A stretch of DNA of 64,000 nt from Rhizobiaceae bacterium (lineage in GTDB: Bacteria > Pseudomonadota > Alphaproteobacteria > Rhizobiales > Rhizobiaceae). How positions within the stretch are numbered: the stretch's first letter is position 1; each line of letters begins with the position of its first letter. A program made the translations under genes and the position numbers. Below, in pieces: positions 55,593-63,857 of this stretch. The DNA lies in NCBI GenBank assembly GCA_023953835.1, contig JAMLJB010000001.1, forward strand, positions 2,639,501 to 2,703,500, given 5' to 3'. Under the pieces are notes generated by a model, which saw only the letters and a program-made list of their open reading frames with translations, was not told the origin of the DNA and searched no databases.

Positions 55593-56615
55593 TCACCGCT
55601 TCTTCCAGCGCTCGGCGCCCTCGATCGCGACCGCCGCGACCAGCAGCACGCCGATCACCATTGCCTGCAACCTGGTATCGACGCGGCTCAGGTTCATTCC
55701 GTTGGCGAGAATTGCGATCAGCAGCGCGCTGATGGCCACCCGCTCGATCCGACCGATGCCGCCGCGCAGCGATACGCCGCCGATGACCGCAGCCGCGAGG
55801 CTTTGCAGCATGAACTCGTCGCCGAGCGTTCCTTCTCCCGACCCGACCCGCGCGGTCAGCAAAACGCCCGTCAGCGCGGCGAGAAAGCCGCAAAGCACAT
55901 AGGCCGAGACGAGGCAGGCCGTGGACCGGACGCCGGATGCCCGGGCGGCCTCGATGTTGCCGCCGATGGCATAGAGATGCCGACCGAAGGCGGTGCGCCG
56001 CATGACCAGCCAGACAAGGGCAAGGACGAGGATCGCAAGATAGAAGTTTGATGGCAATCCCAGCCATCTGAGTTGCGCGAAATCGGTGACGAAGGCTTCG
56101 GGCATGCCGTAGATGGGCGTGCCACCCGCGCTGTAGAGCGCGATGCCGCTCGCGATCAGCATCGTGCCTAGTGTGACCATGAAGGGCGAGACTTTCAGGA
56201 GCGCGACGCAAAGTCCGTTTATGAGGCCAATGGCTGCCCCCGCCGCCAGCGCCGCGAGTATGCCGAGGGCGACGACCATGTAGGGATTGCCGGGCATCAA
56301 CGGGTCGAGCCATGCCATGACGAGGGCGCAGACCACGCTCGCCAGTGCGATCACGGCGCCCACGGACAAATCGAAGCCCCCGACGATGAGCACGATGGCC
56401 TGGCCGACCGAGACGATGACGATGTTCGATGCGTTGCGAACGATGTCCACCACATTGGTCGGCGCGAAGAAGTTTCGATTCAGGAGGCCGAACAGGATCA
56501 GCAGCAGCACGATAAGGATCGACGAAATCCCGAGGGACGCCAGAATCGAGGCGAAGGGATGTCTTGAACGAGCCGCCGTGCCGTCAAAGGTGGGATGGGA
56601 TAGCTTGGCGGTCAT
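55593..56615 (-). CDS. ABC transporter permease, RbsC type (first)
   Basis: A 340-residue permease. LIVGGFDLSVGAVIALASV, SPFMVTLGTMLIASG, ARASGVRSTACLVSAYVLCG and AAAVIGGVSLRGGIGR mark the ribose/xylose family. Its ATG overlaps the ATPase stop (ATGA). Sequence identity to the second permease is obvious but moderate, so the pair arose by an old duplication. Confidence 0.94.
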   Translation of the reverse strand: MTAKLSHPTFDGTAARSRHPFASILASLGISSILIVLLLILFGLLNRNFFAPTNVVDIVRNASNIVIVSVGQAIVLIVGGFDLSVGAVIALASVVCALVMAWLDPLMPGNPYMVVALGILAALAAGAAIGLINGLCVALLKVSPFMVTLGTMLIASGIALYSAGGTPIYGMPEAFVTDFAQLRWLGLPSNFYLAILVLALVWLVMRRTAFGRHLYAIGGNIEAARASGVRSTACLVSAYVLCGFLAALTGVLLTARVGSGEGTLGDEFMLQSLAAAVIGGVSLRGGIGRIERVAISALLIAILANGMNLSRVDTRLQAMVIGVLLVAAVAIEGAERWKKR

Positions 56616-58129
56616 TGGACAGCCTCGGCGTCGACATTGAAGAAGGCGTTGAGCACGTTCTTTTCCGAAATATCCTTGCCGGAAAACTCGCCCACGAGGT
56701 TGCCGTCGCGCACGACATAGACCCTGTTGGAGAGGTGGAGGATTTCAGGCAACTCGGACGAAATGACCAGCACCGCCGCGCCATCGGCGGAAAGCTTGGC
56801 GATCAGTTCGTAGATCTCCGCCTTGGCGCCGACATCGATCCCGACGGTGGGCTCATCAAAGATGAACACTTCCGTGGGGCGGCTCAGGCCGCGCATCAGC
56901 ATGACCTTCTGCCGGTTGCCGCCCGACAGCGCGGCGACGCGCCGTTCGATGTTCCGGGGCCGCAATTGCAGGCGCTCGGCGATGTTCTGGACAATCGACC
57001 GCTCGTTCTTGCGCCGAAGCAGGCCCTTGCTGGAGAAGGCCGGTTCGAGGATCGCGGCCATCGACGCGTTCTCGCGCACGGCACGCGGCATGGCGAGACC
57101 TTCGGCGCCGCGGTCGGAAGGGAAATAGCACAGGCCGCGGTCGAGCATCTCGCTCGGCACCGGCTTCTCGATCTCCTCGCCCTTGACGACGATGCGGCCG
57201 CTTTCGACGGCATCGAGGCCGAACACCGCGCGCCCGATTTCGGATTTGCCGCAGCCAACCAGCCCTGCGAGGCCGACGACCTCTCCGGCATGCACTGTGA
57301 TCGATACGTCGCGCACCCGACCGTTCTCGGTACGGAGGCTGGAAACTTCCAGCAGCGGCTTGGCGGGACGATGATGCATCTCGGGAAACAGCAGGTCGAT
57401 CTCACGGCCCGTCATCAGTTCGACGAGGCGCTTGTCGCTTACATCGGCCATTGCGCCCGAAGCGATGTGCTTGCCGTCGCGCAGCACCGTGAAACGGTCT
57501 GCCAGGCGGCGCAGCTCCGCCATGCGATGCGACACATAGAGGATTCCGACGCCGCGCGCCTTCAGCCTGAGAACGAGGTCGAAAAGCCGTTCCGTTTCAC
57601 GCTCCGTCAATGAAGCAGTCGGCTCGTCGAGGATGAGAAGATGCACGTCCTGCAAGAGCGCCTTGGCGATTTCGACCATCTGCTGCTGCGCGCGCGACAG
57701 TTCGCTGACCATCGCCCGTTCGTCGAGTTCGAAGCCGAGTTCGTCGAGGAGCTTGCGCGCGGTGGCGCGCATGTCGGCCATTCTCAGCAGGCCGTTGCTC
57801 GTCAGTTCCCGGCCAAGGAACAGGTTGGCGCTGACATCGAGCTCCGGGATCAGGCTGAATTCCTGAAAGACTGGGCTGATGCCGAGCAGACGGGCGCGAT
57901 GCGGGGTCAGGCCGCGTATCGGCTGGCCGCGATAGGTATATTCGCCGGAATAGGTGCGCTGCGAACCGGCAATGATGCTGATGAGCGTCGACTTGCCCGC
58001 GCCGTTTTCCCCAACCAGCGCATGAATCTCGCCGGGGGCCATTTCCAGTTCCACATTGTCGAGCGCCTTAACGCCGTGAAACTGCTTGGTGACGTGAGAC
58101 ATCCGCAGAAGGGAGCCGGGCGCGCTCAT
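56612..58129 (-). CDS. Sugar ABC transporter ATP-binding protein, RbsA type
   Basis: A 505-residue double ATPase. The first domain has GENGAGKST, LSRAQQQMVEIAKAL and LLILDEPTASLT. The second has the degenerate Walker A GLVGCGKSE and LSGGNRQKVMLMRGL, as usual for the family. ATG 58129 is preferred over the frame to 58204. It energises the two RbsC-like permeases downstream. The matching binding protein is probably the TorT-like protein at 60140, not a neighbour in this operon. Confidence 0.94.
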   Translation of the reverse strand: MSAPGSLLRMSHVTKQFHGVKALDNVELEMAPGEIHALVGENGAGKSTLISIIAGSQRTYSGEYTYRGQPIRGLTPHRARLLGISPVFQEFSLIPELDVSANLFLGRELTSNGLLRMADMRATARKLLDELGFELDERAMVSELSRAQQQMVEIAKALLQDVHLLILDEPTASLTERETERLFDLVLRLKARGVGILYVSHRMAELRRLADRFTVLRDGKHIASGAMADVSDKRLVELMTGREIDLLFPEMHHRPAKPLLEVSSLRTENGRVRDVSITVHAGEVVGLAGLVGCGKSEIGRAVFGLDAVESGRIVVKGEEIEKPVPSEMLDRGLCYFPSDRGAEGLAMPRAVRENASMAAILEPAFSSKGLLRRKNERSIVQNIAERLQLRPRNIERRVAALSGGNRQKVMLMRGLSRPTEVFIFDEPTVGIDVGAKAEIYELIAKLSADGAAVLVISSELPEILHLSNRVYVVRDGNLVGEFSGKDISEKNVLNAFFNVDAEAVQ

Positions 58130-58184
58130 TCTTGCACCACCTGGAAATTCGGCAGCGGATGCCGGCAAAAGCGAAATCGCGTGA

Positions 58185-58511
58185 TCACGGATCGATCTCG
58201 ACATAGACGTTGCGAACGCGCTTCACGAAATGCGGCTCCAGCCGCCGCGTCCACTCGGACGGGCCTGCGATCTTCTTGTAGTCCTCGCTTTCGAGAACCG
58301 CCGGAGATTCAAGCTCGTAGATCGCCAGATATTTCGGTTCGCCCTCGGTGGCGAGGTAGCGTTTGCCTGACAGGAAGCCGGGGCAAGCCATCCGCTCGGG
58401 ATAGTGTTCCTCCCGGTACCAGCGGTTGAAGTCGTCCTCATATGCGGGATCGATCTCGATCATTACGAGCAACAGGCCCCGCTCGCGCTTGGTAATTTCC
58501 ATCTCTCTCAT
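58185..58511 (-). CDS. EthD/DUF4286-like small protein
   Basis: A 108-residue protein with the ferredoxin-like dimeric alpha/beta-barrel pattern. VMIEIDPAYEDDFNRWYREEHYPERM and FLSGKRYLATEGEPKYLAIYELE match the EthD/DUF4286 type. Such proteins accompany degradative operons, sometimes as decarboxylases or isomerases of unknown mechanism. It is the first gene of the transporter/lar operon, and a TGTCGACA site lies 60 bases upstream of its start. Confidence 0.8.
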   Translation of the reverse strand: MREMEITKRERGLLLVMIEIDPAYEDDFNRWYREEHYPERMACPGFLSGKRYLATEGEPKYLAIYELESPAVLESEDYKKIAGPSEWTRRLEPHFVKRVRNVYVEIDP

Positions 58512-58570
58512 TTTCTTGTTTTGGGACCTTGCCGGACGGCCAAGCCGGCCCGCTCAGTCCGCATTCTACG

Positions 58571-58578
58571 TGTCGACA
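58571..58578. promoter_or_regulatory. TGTCGACA operator, site 1
   Basis: An 8-base palindrome inside GTGTCGACAC, upstream of the EthD-like gene and adjoining a -10-like TAGAAT on the minus strand. It is one of five such sites seen in 4.2 kb. Confidence 0.6.
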
Positions 58579-59097
58579 CTCTCAGTACTGGACCGCGAAG
58601 TCAAGTGCCTGCGCCGATTCTTGTCACAGGAACATTTGGACCAGGCCCGGATGTATGCAAGTCTCTGTGAACGTCCGGGCTCCGGCTGATGCGTCCTGTC
58701 CTGCTGTGTCGAGTTGTTGGTCGCTGATCAATCCTTAGCTCCGAAACAATCCTTCCGTGGCGTTGTTTCGCGCGCTCTACCGCATGGCGCAGGACGAATG
58801 TGCCCGTCCTCTTTTTGAAGTGATTCCAGTATCATAGAAAACAGATCGGCAAATGCCGCGCTGGTGGGCGCGATCTGGCGATCCTTGCGTACACGGGCAA
58901 AGGCAGGCGGCTGATGCCGGAGATGCGGCGCGCGTCAAGGCGCTGCGGTCTTTGCGTGGGATGGCGGCCGAGGCCTGCTTCCATAAAATTGAATCTGTGC
59001 CCGCTTGCTGCTGTAAACCGCGACGGACCTGCGGCGCCGTCGAGGTTCAACGGAAATTGAACGGCAGCTTCGAAACCGGAATGTGCGGCGCAATATG

Positions 59098-59105
59098 TGT
59101 CGACA
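59098..59105. promoter_or_regulatory. TGTCGACA operator, site 2
   Basis: Inside GTGTCGACAC, ten bases beyond the stop of the GntR gene. Its purpose there is unclear; it may form a loop with site 1 or control a long leader of the transporter operon. Confidence 0.5.
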
Positions 59106-59114
59106 CGTTTTCGG

Positions 59115-59867
59115 CTATGATGCTTTGTGTTGCTGGACTTCATCCGTCAACATGCCCGTACGGGCCTCTATTTCGACAAGCGGCTGGATGGCGCGAAAGG
59201 CGCCGTTCAGATTGGACCGGACGAGCGCTTTGGCCAGTTCGACGTCCCGCTCCTCGATTGCGCGGAACAGCCTTAGATGATCCTCAAGCGACCTGTCCAT
59301 TCGTCCCGGCTGCTTGATGCTGAGGCGGCGCAGGCGCAGAGTGCGTAGGACGAGCGAGTTCAGGAAGCGTTCGAGCGTCCGGCTGGCGGATATTTCGGCG
59401 ATTCGCTCGTGAAACTCGACGCCTGCCCAGAAATATTCCTCCGCGTCTCCGAAAGCGGTGCGCAGCTTGTTTGCCGTCTGGCGCAAGCGCTCAAGTCCTT
59501 CGGCATTCGCGCGCGTCGCGGCGTCCGCGACAATCGCCATCATGATCGTAGTTCGGATTTCGTAGAGTTCTCCGATTTCCTCGGCTGTGGGGGTGGCGAC
59601 ACGCGGGCGGCGACGCGGCGGGATTTCGACCAGCCCCTCCTTTTCGAGCAGCATCAGTCCCTCGCGCGTCGGGGTGCGGCTCGTGTGGAAGGTTCGTGCA
59701 AGTTCGACCGAGTTGATGTCGGCCCCCGGCGGACGGATCCCTATGAGAATGTCCGCGCCGACGGAACATGCGATGTCCGAAACCAGCGACGGGCGATCAT
59801 GGCGATCACTGATGATCCTGCGGATGAAAGCCTTGAATTTTTCGTGCGTCTCGTGGTCATGGTTCAT
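59115..59867 (-). CDS. GntR-family regulator (FCD type) of the lar/transport region
   Basis: A 250-residue protein with winged helix (GADINSVELARTFHTSRTPTREGLMLLEKEGLV) and FCD domain (RTLERFLNSLVLRTLRLRRLS). ATG 59867 starts the conserved part; the frame upstream to 60113 is not protein-like. It sits between the transporter/lar operon and the binding protein/SDR operon, so it is the likely reader of the TGTCGACA sites. That assignment is by position and the palindrome's size. Confidence 0.88.
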   Translation of the reverse strand: MNHDHETHEKFKAFIRRIISDRHDRPSLVSDIACSVGADILIGIRPPGADINSVELARTFHTSRTPTREGLMLLEKEGLVEIPPRRRPRVATPTAEEIGELYEIRTTIMMAIVADAATRANAEGLERLRQTANKLRTAFGDAEEYFWAGVEFHERIAEISASRTLERFLNSLVLRTLRLRRLSIKQPGRMDRSLEDHLRLFRAIEERDVELAKALVRSNLNGAFRAIQPLVEIEARTGMLTDEVQQHKAS

Positions 59868-60139
59868 AGGCGCGTACCTCTTTGGCCACCCCTTGTATGG
59901 CATATGAGGGCGAATGATATCGAGACCCACAGGTTCGGCAAACTGTGCAACACCTGCGCACTGTCGGCAGGAAGGCCGGTGCGTCGAGGTTTCACCCGAA
60001 GTGTTGACCCATTGCTGCGCGGGGGTGCGAAGGTGAAGAACCGGAACCAGGATGGTTGGAGGATGTGAGTCACCCGCCTGGCTCCGGTTCCGGAGACGGA
60101 ACGTCGAAATCAATCCGACGTTCCGGGTTGTTCACCGGG
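59868..60139. other. Intergenic region between gntR and the binding-protein gene
   Basis: It holds the hairpin at 60097-60125 and presumably the gntR promoter. No TGTCGACA site occurs here, so gntR seems not to be autoregulated through that motif. Confidence 0.4.
60097..60125 (-). terminator. Hairpin after the binding-protein operon
   Basis: CGGAACGTCG (60097-60106) and CGACGTTCCG (60116-60125) form a perfect 10-bp stem with a 9-base loop, 15 bases after the binding-protein stop. There is no T-run, so it may stabilise the 3' end rather than terminate. Confidence 0.5.
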
Positions 60140-61216
60140 TCATTCCACCGAAAAGACCGGCTTCCAGTCGTCGGGGCCGAACTCGCCGGAAAGGTCATAG
60201 TCCTTCAAATTGTCTTTGGTGACCATGATCGGCGTTGCGGTGAGACGCTTGTCATATGGCATCTTCTGCAAAACGCGCACAGCCTGGTCGACGCCGATAA
60301 CGGTTGTGGCGACGCTGCCCTGCAGCGGCGCGGTCGTGACGCGCCCGGCGCGCACGGCTGCCAGCGACCCGGTGTTGAGGTAGTCGCCGACTACGGGAAT
60401 CTCGGCATGACCGGAATCACGGATCGCATTCGGCGCGACCTCGTTCATGACCGCGTTGCCGATGATCGCCTTGGCGTCGGGATAGGTGTGGAGCGCATCC
60501 TCGACAAGCCGCTGCTGCTCGTTCTTCGTGGTATTGCCCCAGATCGTGGCCAGGATCTTGACATTGCTGCCCTTCAACTGGTCCTCGTGGCCCTGTGCGG
60601 AGACGGCGGCCCAGTTCGCGGCCTGTGGTCCGGGGAAGTCAAGAATGCCGACTTCGCCCTGGTCCTTGAACATGTCCTGAAGGAACTTGGCGGAAGCCTG
60701 CGCCTGTGAATAATTGTCCGGGAACACGCCCGCGTCATAGGGCATCTTGTCGGAGACCATGTTGTCGACGGCGATCTGCGCGATGCCGGCGGCCTTGCCT
60801 TCCTCGATCTTGCGCACGAGACCTTCTTCCGAGATTGCCTGGAAGAGGATCGCGTCCGCCCCGAGGGCGACGCAGTTGTCATATTGCGCGATCTGCTTGG
60901 TCAGGTTCTGGAAACCGCCCGCGTCGAAGATGGTCATCTTGAGGCCGAGACGCCGGGCTTCCTGCACGAAGCCGTAGTTGATGCCGATGAAAACGCTGTC
61001 CGTCAGCGTCGGCATCAGCACGCACAGGTGCCACTTCTTCTGCACTTCTTCCGGCTTCAGGAGTTCATATTCCTTGGCCGTCGACTTGTCGCCTTCCCAC
61101 GCATTGACCGGGTAGGGCGCCCAGCCCCACTCCTTGACGTCTTCCGCGCGAGCCGAGGTGCCGGCGATGACAGCGGCAAGGGCAATGCCCAATGCCAGAC
61201 CGAGTTTTTTCTTCAT
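60140..61216 (-). CDS. TorT-like periplasmic substrate-binding protein
   Basis: A 358-residue binding protein with signal peptide (MKKKLGLALGIALAAVIAG, cleavage near ARAEDV). The fold is the ribose-binding type 1 class, closest to TorT (LCVLMPTLTDSVFIGINYGFVQEARRLG, then DAILFQAISEEGLVRKIEEGK). ATG 61216 has GGGAGGATTC upstream. It has no ATPase next to it, but the RbsA/RbsC genes at 54580-58129 lack a binding protein, so it probably serves them. TorT binds TMAO; the ligand here is unknown and could be the LarA substrate. Confidence 0.88.
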   Translation of the reverse strand: MKKKLGLALGIALAAVIAGTSARAEDVKEWGWAPYPVNAWEGDKSTAKEYELLKPEEVQKKWHLCVLMPTLTDSVFIGINYGFVQEARRLGLKMTIFDAGGFQNLTKQIAQYDNCVALGADAILFQAISEEGLVRKIEEGKAAGIAQIAVDNMVSDKMPYDAGVFPDNYSQAQASAKFLQDMFKDQGEVGILDFPGPQAANWAAVSAQGHEDQLKGSNVKILATIWGNTTKNEQQRLVEDALHTYPDAKAIIGNAVMNEVAPNAIRDSGHAEIPVVGDYLNTGSLAAVRAGRVTTAPLQGSVATTVIGVDQAVRVLQKMPYDKRLTATPIMVTKDNLKDYDLSGEFGPDDWKPVFSVE

Positions 61217-61272
61217 GTTCGAATCCTCCCTTGTTGGATGCGGTTGGTGTGAAGATCTGCTTCGACGGAGAT

Positions 61273-61698
61273 TCATGACGGGCGACGCCCGGATGCGAAG
61301 GAGGCTGCGCCTGCTTCGGCAACTTCGATGTCCTGTTCGGCGGACCCGCCGGAGACGCCGATTGCGCCGACGACCTCGCCATTGATTTCGATCGGCACGC
61401 CGCCGCCGAACACGACCATCGGCTGGCGGTGCGAAACCTCGAGGCCGTAGAACGGGCCGCCCGGCTGCACTGCCGCCATCAGGTCCGCGGTGCGTGCATT
61501 GACCGTCCTTGCGGTGAACGCCTTCGCCTGTGAAATCTCGATGGAGCCAAGCAACGCGCCGTCCATCCTGAGGAAGGCGACCAGGGCGCGGCCATCGTCG
61601 ATGATCGCAATGCTCATCGCGACGCCGATCTGGCGCGCCTTGTCGGCAGCCGCCGCGATTGCCGCCTGCGCCGCTGCCGCATCGATTCTGGTGCTCAT
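61273..61698 (-). CDS. GlcG/HbpS-like protein (DUF336)
   Basis: A 141-residue small protein with the GlcG pattern: VAMSIAIIDDGRALVAFLRMDGA, SIEISQAKAFTARTV, GGVPIEINGEVVGAIGVSGGSAEQD. GGGAGG precedes ATG 61698. GlcG-like proteins accompany glycolate, diol and other hydroxyacid pathways; some bind haem or cobalamin. The exact role is unknown. It lies between the SDR and the binding-protein gene in one operon. Confidence 0.88.
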   Translation of the reverse strand: MSTRIDAAAAQAAIAAAADKARQIGVAMSIAIIDDGRALVAFLRMDGALLGSIEISQAKAFTARTVNARTADLMAAVQPGGPFYGLEVSHRQPMVVFGGGVPIEINGEVVGAIGVSGGSAEQDIEVAEAGAASFASGRRPS

Positions 61699-61724
61699 CT
61701 TCAAGATACCTCCCTGTGGCGCTG

Positions 61725-62480
61725 TCAGTTGTGGGCACCGCCGTTGATGGAAATGGCCTGTGCCGTCATAAACGCGGATTCGTCGCAGGCCAGGTAAAGA
61801 ACCAGTGCGGCGATTTCCTGAACGGTGCCCTGGCGTCCAAGTGGCGTGCCCGCCTGAACCGCCTCCTGCGTTGCGACGGGTCCGCCGAGGAAATCGATCA
61901 CCGGCTTGTTGAAGGGCGTATCGACCCAGCCGGGGCAGATGGCATTGACCCTGATGCGGCTTCGCGCCAGTTCCAGCGCCAGCGAAACGGTGAAGCCGTT
62001 GATGGCCGCCTTCGAGGCGGAATAGGCGGCAAGCCCTGGAGCGCCGCGAAGCCCCGCCATGGATGACATGTTGACGATCGAGCCGCCCGCCGAAGCCTTC
62101 AGATGCGGAACGGCATATTTGCTCATCAGGAATGTGGATCGGACATTGACGCGAAAAACGCGGTCCCAAAGATCAGGGTCCATCTCGGCGATGGGCTTGT
62201 GCGTGATCATGCCCGCATTGTTTACGAGAATATCCAGCCCGCCGAGGAACGCGACCGCCGCATCGATTGTGGCGCGGATGTCATCCTCTTCAGTCACGTC
62301 GCAGCGCTGGAAGCGGGCTGCCGGGCCGAGCCGTTCGGCAAGGTTCTCTCCCTCGGCCACGTTGATGTCGGCTATGACGATGCGGGCACCTTCCGAGACA
62401 AGAAGCTCCGCCGTCGCGCGTCCGATTCCGGTTGCGCCCCCGGTCAGAAGGACCTTCTTTCCCGCCATGCGGCCAGCCAT
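61725..62480 (-). CDS. Short-chain dehydrogenase/reductase
   Basis: A 251-residue classical SDR. TGGATGIGRA binds NAD(P), NNAGM follows, the catalytic Ser is in VNMSSMAG and the Tyr/Lys in YSASKAA. GGGAGG lies before ATG 62480; a GTG at 62486 is alternative. It probably oxidises a hydroxyl of the pathway substrate. Its promoter carries a TGTCGACA site overlapping the -35, so it is likely repressed. Confidence 0.93.
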   Translation of the reverse strand: MAGRMAGKKVLLTGGATGIGRATAELLVSEGARIVIADINVAEGENLAERLGPAARFQRCDVTEEDDIRATIDAAVAFLGGLDILVNNAGMITHKPIAEMDPDLWDRVFRVNVRSTFLMSKYAVPHLKASAGGSIVNMSSMAGLRGAPGLAAYSASKAAINGFTVSLALELARSRIRVNAICPGWVDTPFNKPVIDFLGGPVATQEAVQAGTPLGRQGTVQEIAALVLYLACDESAFMTAQAISINGGAHN

Positions 62481-62507
62481 CGCCACCTCCCGTTTTTTGG
62501 CAGTGCC

Positions 62508-62538
62508 TCTATAGCAAGTCGATTTTCATATGTCGACA
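62508..62538 (-). promoter_or_regulatory. SDR operon promoter with overlapping TGTCGACA operator (site 3)
   Basis: On the minus strand TCGACA (62536-62531), 17 bases, TATAGA (62513-62508) forms a sigma-70-type promoter. The -35 is part of the palindrome TGTCGACA at 62531-62538, so a protein bound there would block polymerase. Confidence 0.65.
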
Positions 62539-62573
62539 CTTAATATGAAAAAGAATGTCTATTTGATGTGCAA

Positions 62574-62581
62574 TGTCGACA
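62574..62581. promoter_or_regulatory. TGTCGACA operator, site 4
   Basis: It lies 43 bases (about four helical turns) upstream of site 3 in the divergent SDR/metalloenzyme promoter region, suggesting cooperative binding on one face. Confidence 0.6.
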
Positions 62582-62680
62582 CTAGTTAACATATTTTGCC
62601 AATTATAGGCTTTAAAACCTATTATTTGCTATATTGCAGTGCAAAAATTGCATGTAAGTATTTTTGTAATGACGGTCAGC

Positions 62681-62706
62681 TTGACATCAGAATGAAAATG
62701 TCGACA
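62681..62706 (+). promoter_or_regulatory. TGTCGACA operator, site 5, with adjacent TTGACA
   Basis: TTGACA at 62681-62686 is followed after 12 bases by TGTCGACA at 62699-62706, upstream of the plus-strand metalloenzyme gene. The -10 is not clear. The operator would lie in the promoter spacer. Confidence 0.5.
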
Positions 62707-62774
62707 GGTGTGCCCGCAAGCGGCGCGACCAATATGGTACGCATATCTATTAAAACGCCAGCGGGAGAAACGAC

Positions 62775-63836
62775 ATGACAACAGGATCGAGCGGCCTTTT
62801 GACGGGGACGCTGGAGCATCTGCGCCGACCACTTGTTCGCAACATCAAGGAAGGCCAGCGCATATTGGTCCTGTCCGATACCGAACATGACCCGAGGGTG
62901 TGGCAGGCGATCATGACCATTCTGGCGGACATTGGCGCGGACGCGACGCTGGCCCTTTTCAGCCGCCGACCGGCAGACTACTACGATCCGCCTGAAGCGG
63001 TCTGCGAGGCGATGATGAAGTCCGACGCCAACATCCTTGTTTCTTCAACGGGCATGCTGCACTGCCGGGCAAGCCTGCGCTCGATGGAGGCGGGAATTCC
63101 GTCGATCTGCCTCGATGGCGGCATGAAGCTGGAGTGGTTGCAGTCGGGCGCGATTTCCGACGACATGCGCCAGATCGCGGTGCGAAAGCACTATGTCGGC
63201 AAGAACGTCTTTGGCGCGGACGCCAAGATTTGCCGCGTCACCTCGAAATACGGTACCGATTTTACCTATAGCGTCGAGGACAAGATCTGGATCCCGCCGC
63301 TGCCGTCGGCGGATTTCGATCCTTACAAGATCATCAACTTCCAGAAGGACGAGAACCGTCCTGCCGGAAAGCTGTACTACTATCTGTATCCGACCGGCGA
63401 ATTCAACGTGGCGCCAATCGAGGGGACGGCCAACGGCAAGCTGGTGATCGACCTCACCATGCACCATCTCGGCCTGCTCGGCAGCCCGATCGAGCTGACG
63501 ATCAAGGACGGGCGCGTCATCGAGATCGAGGGCGGCGTCGATGCGCGAATCCTTCGCGATTTTCTCGCGACCTATGGCGACGAGAACGCCTATATGTGTC
63601 CCGCGGAAGCGTCCGTGGGTGTCAACGCCAAGGCTGTCGTTCGCGGCATCCAGCGCGAGGACAAGAATATCATGGGAACCATGCATTTCGGTCTCGGCAC
63701 CAATGTCGACGTGGGCGGCTCGATCATGTCGAAGGTCCACATGGATGGTGTGATCCTTGAGCCGACGCTGTATGTCGACGGAGTCAAGCGGATCGAGCAT
63801 GGACGCTTCCTCGTGCCGATCGAAGGCGACGCATAA
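62775..63836 (+). CDS. M29 aminopeptidase-fold metalloenzyme (NicX/2,5-dihydroxypyridine dioxygenase-like)
   Basis: A 353-residue protein of the thermophilic aminopeptidase/NicX family. ILVLSDTEHDPRVWQAI at the N-terminus and the metal-site end AEASVGVN, MGTMHFGLGTNVDVGG, KVHMDGVI and LYVDG match the family plan. NicX opens the ring of 2,5-dihydroxypyridine, and its partner NicD is an alpha/beta hydrolase; here an alpha/beta hydrolase gene follows directly. Peptidase activity is the alternative. GGGAG lies 9 bases before ATG 62775. It is divergent from the SDR operon and shares its TGTCGACA control region. Confidence 0.78.
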   Translation: MTTGSSGLLTGTLEHLRRPLVRNIKEGQRILVLSDTEHDPRVWQAIMTILADIGADATLALFSRRPADYYDPPEAVCEAMMKSDANILVSSTGMLHCRASLRSMEAGIPSICLDGGMKLEWLQSGAISDDMRQIAVRKHYVGKNVFGADAKICRVTSKYGTDFTYSVEDKIWIPPLPSADFDPYKIINFQKDENRPAGKLYYYLYPTGEFNVAPIEGTANGKLVIDLTMHHLGLLGSPIELTIKDGRVIEIEGGVDARILRDFLATYGDENAYMCPAEASVGVNAKAVVRGIQREDKNIMGTMHFGLGTNVDVGGSIMSKVHMDGVILEPTLYVDGVKRIEHGRFLVPIEGDA

Positions 63837-63857
63837 GCCGCCTGGGGAGGACGCATC

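Larger units (their letters stand above)
58512..59114. other. Intergenic control region of the transporter/lar operon
   Basis: About 600 bases with no credible gene. It contains TGTCGACA palindromes at 58571-58578 and 59098-59105. On the minus strand TAGAAT (58568-58563) follows the first site by two bases and may be a -10 element. Confidence 0.5.
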
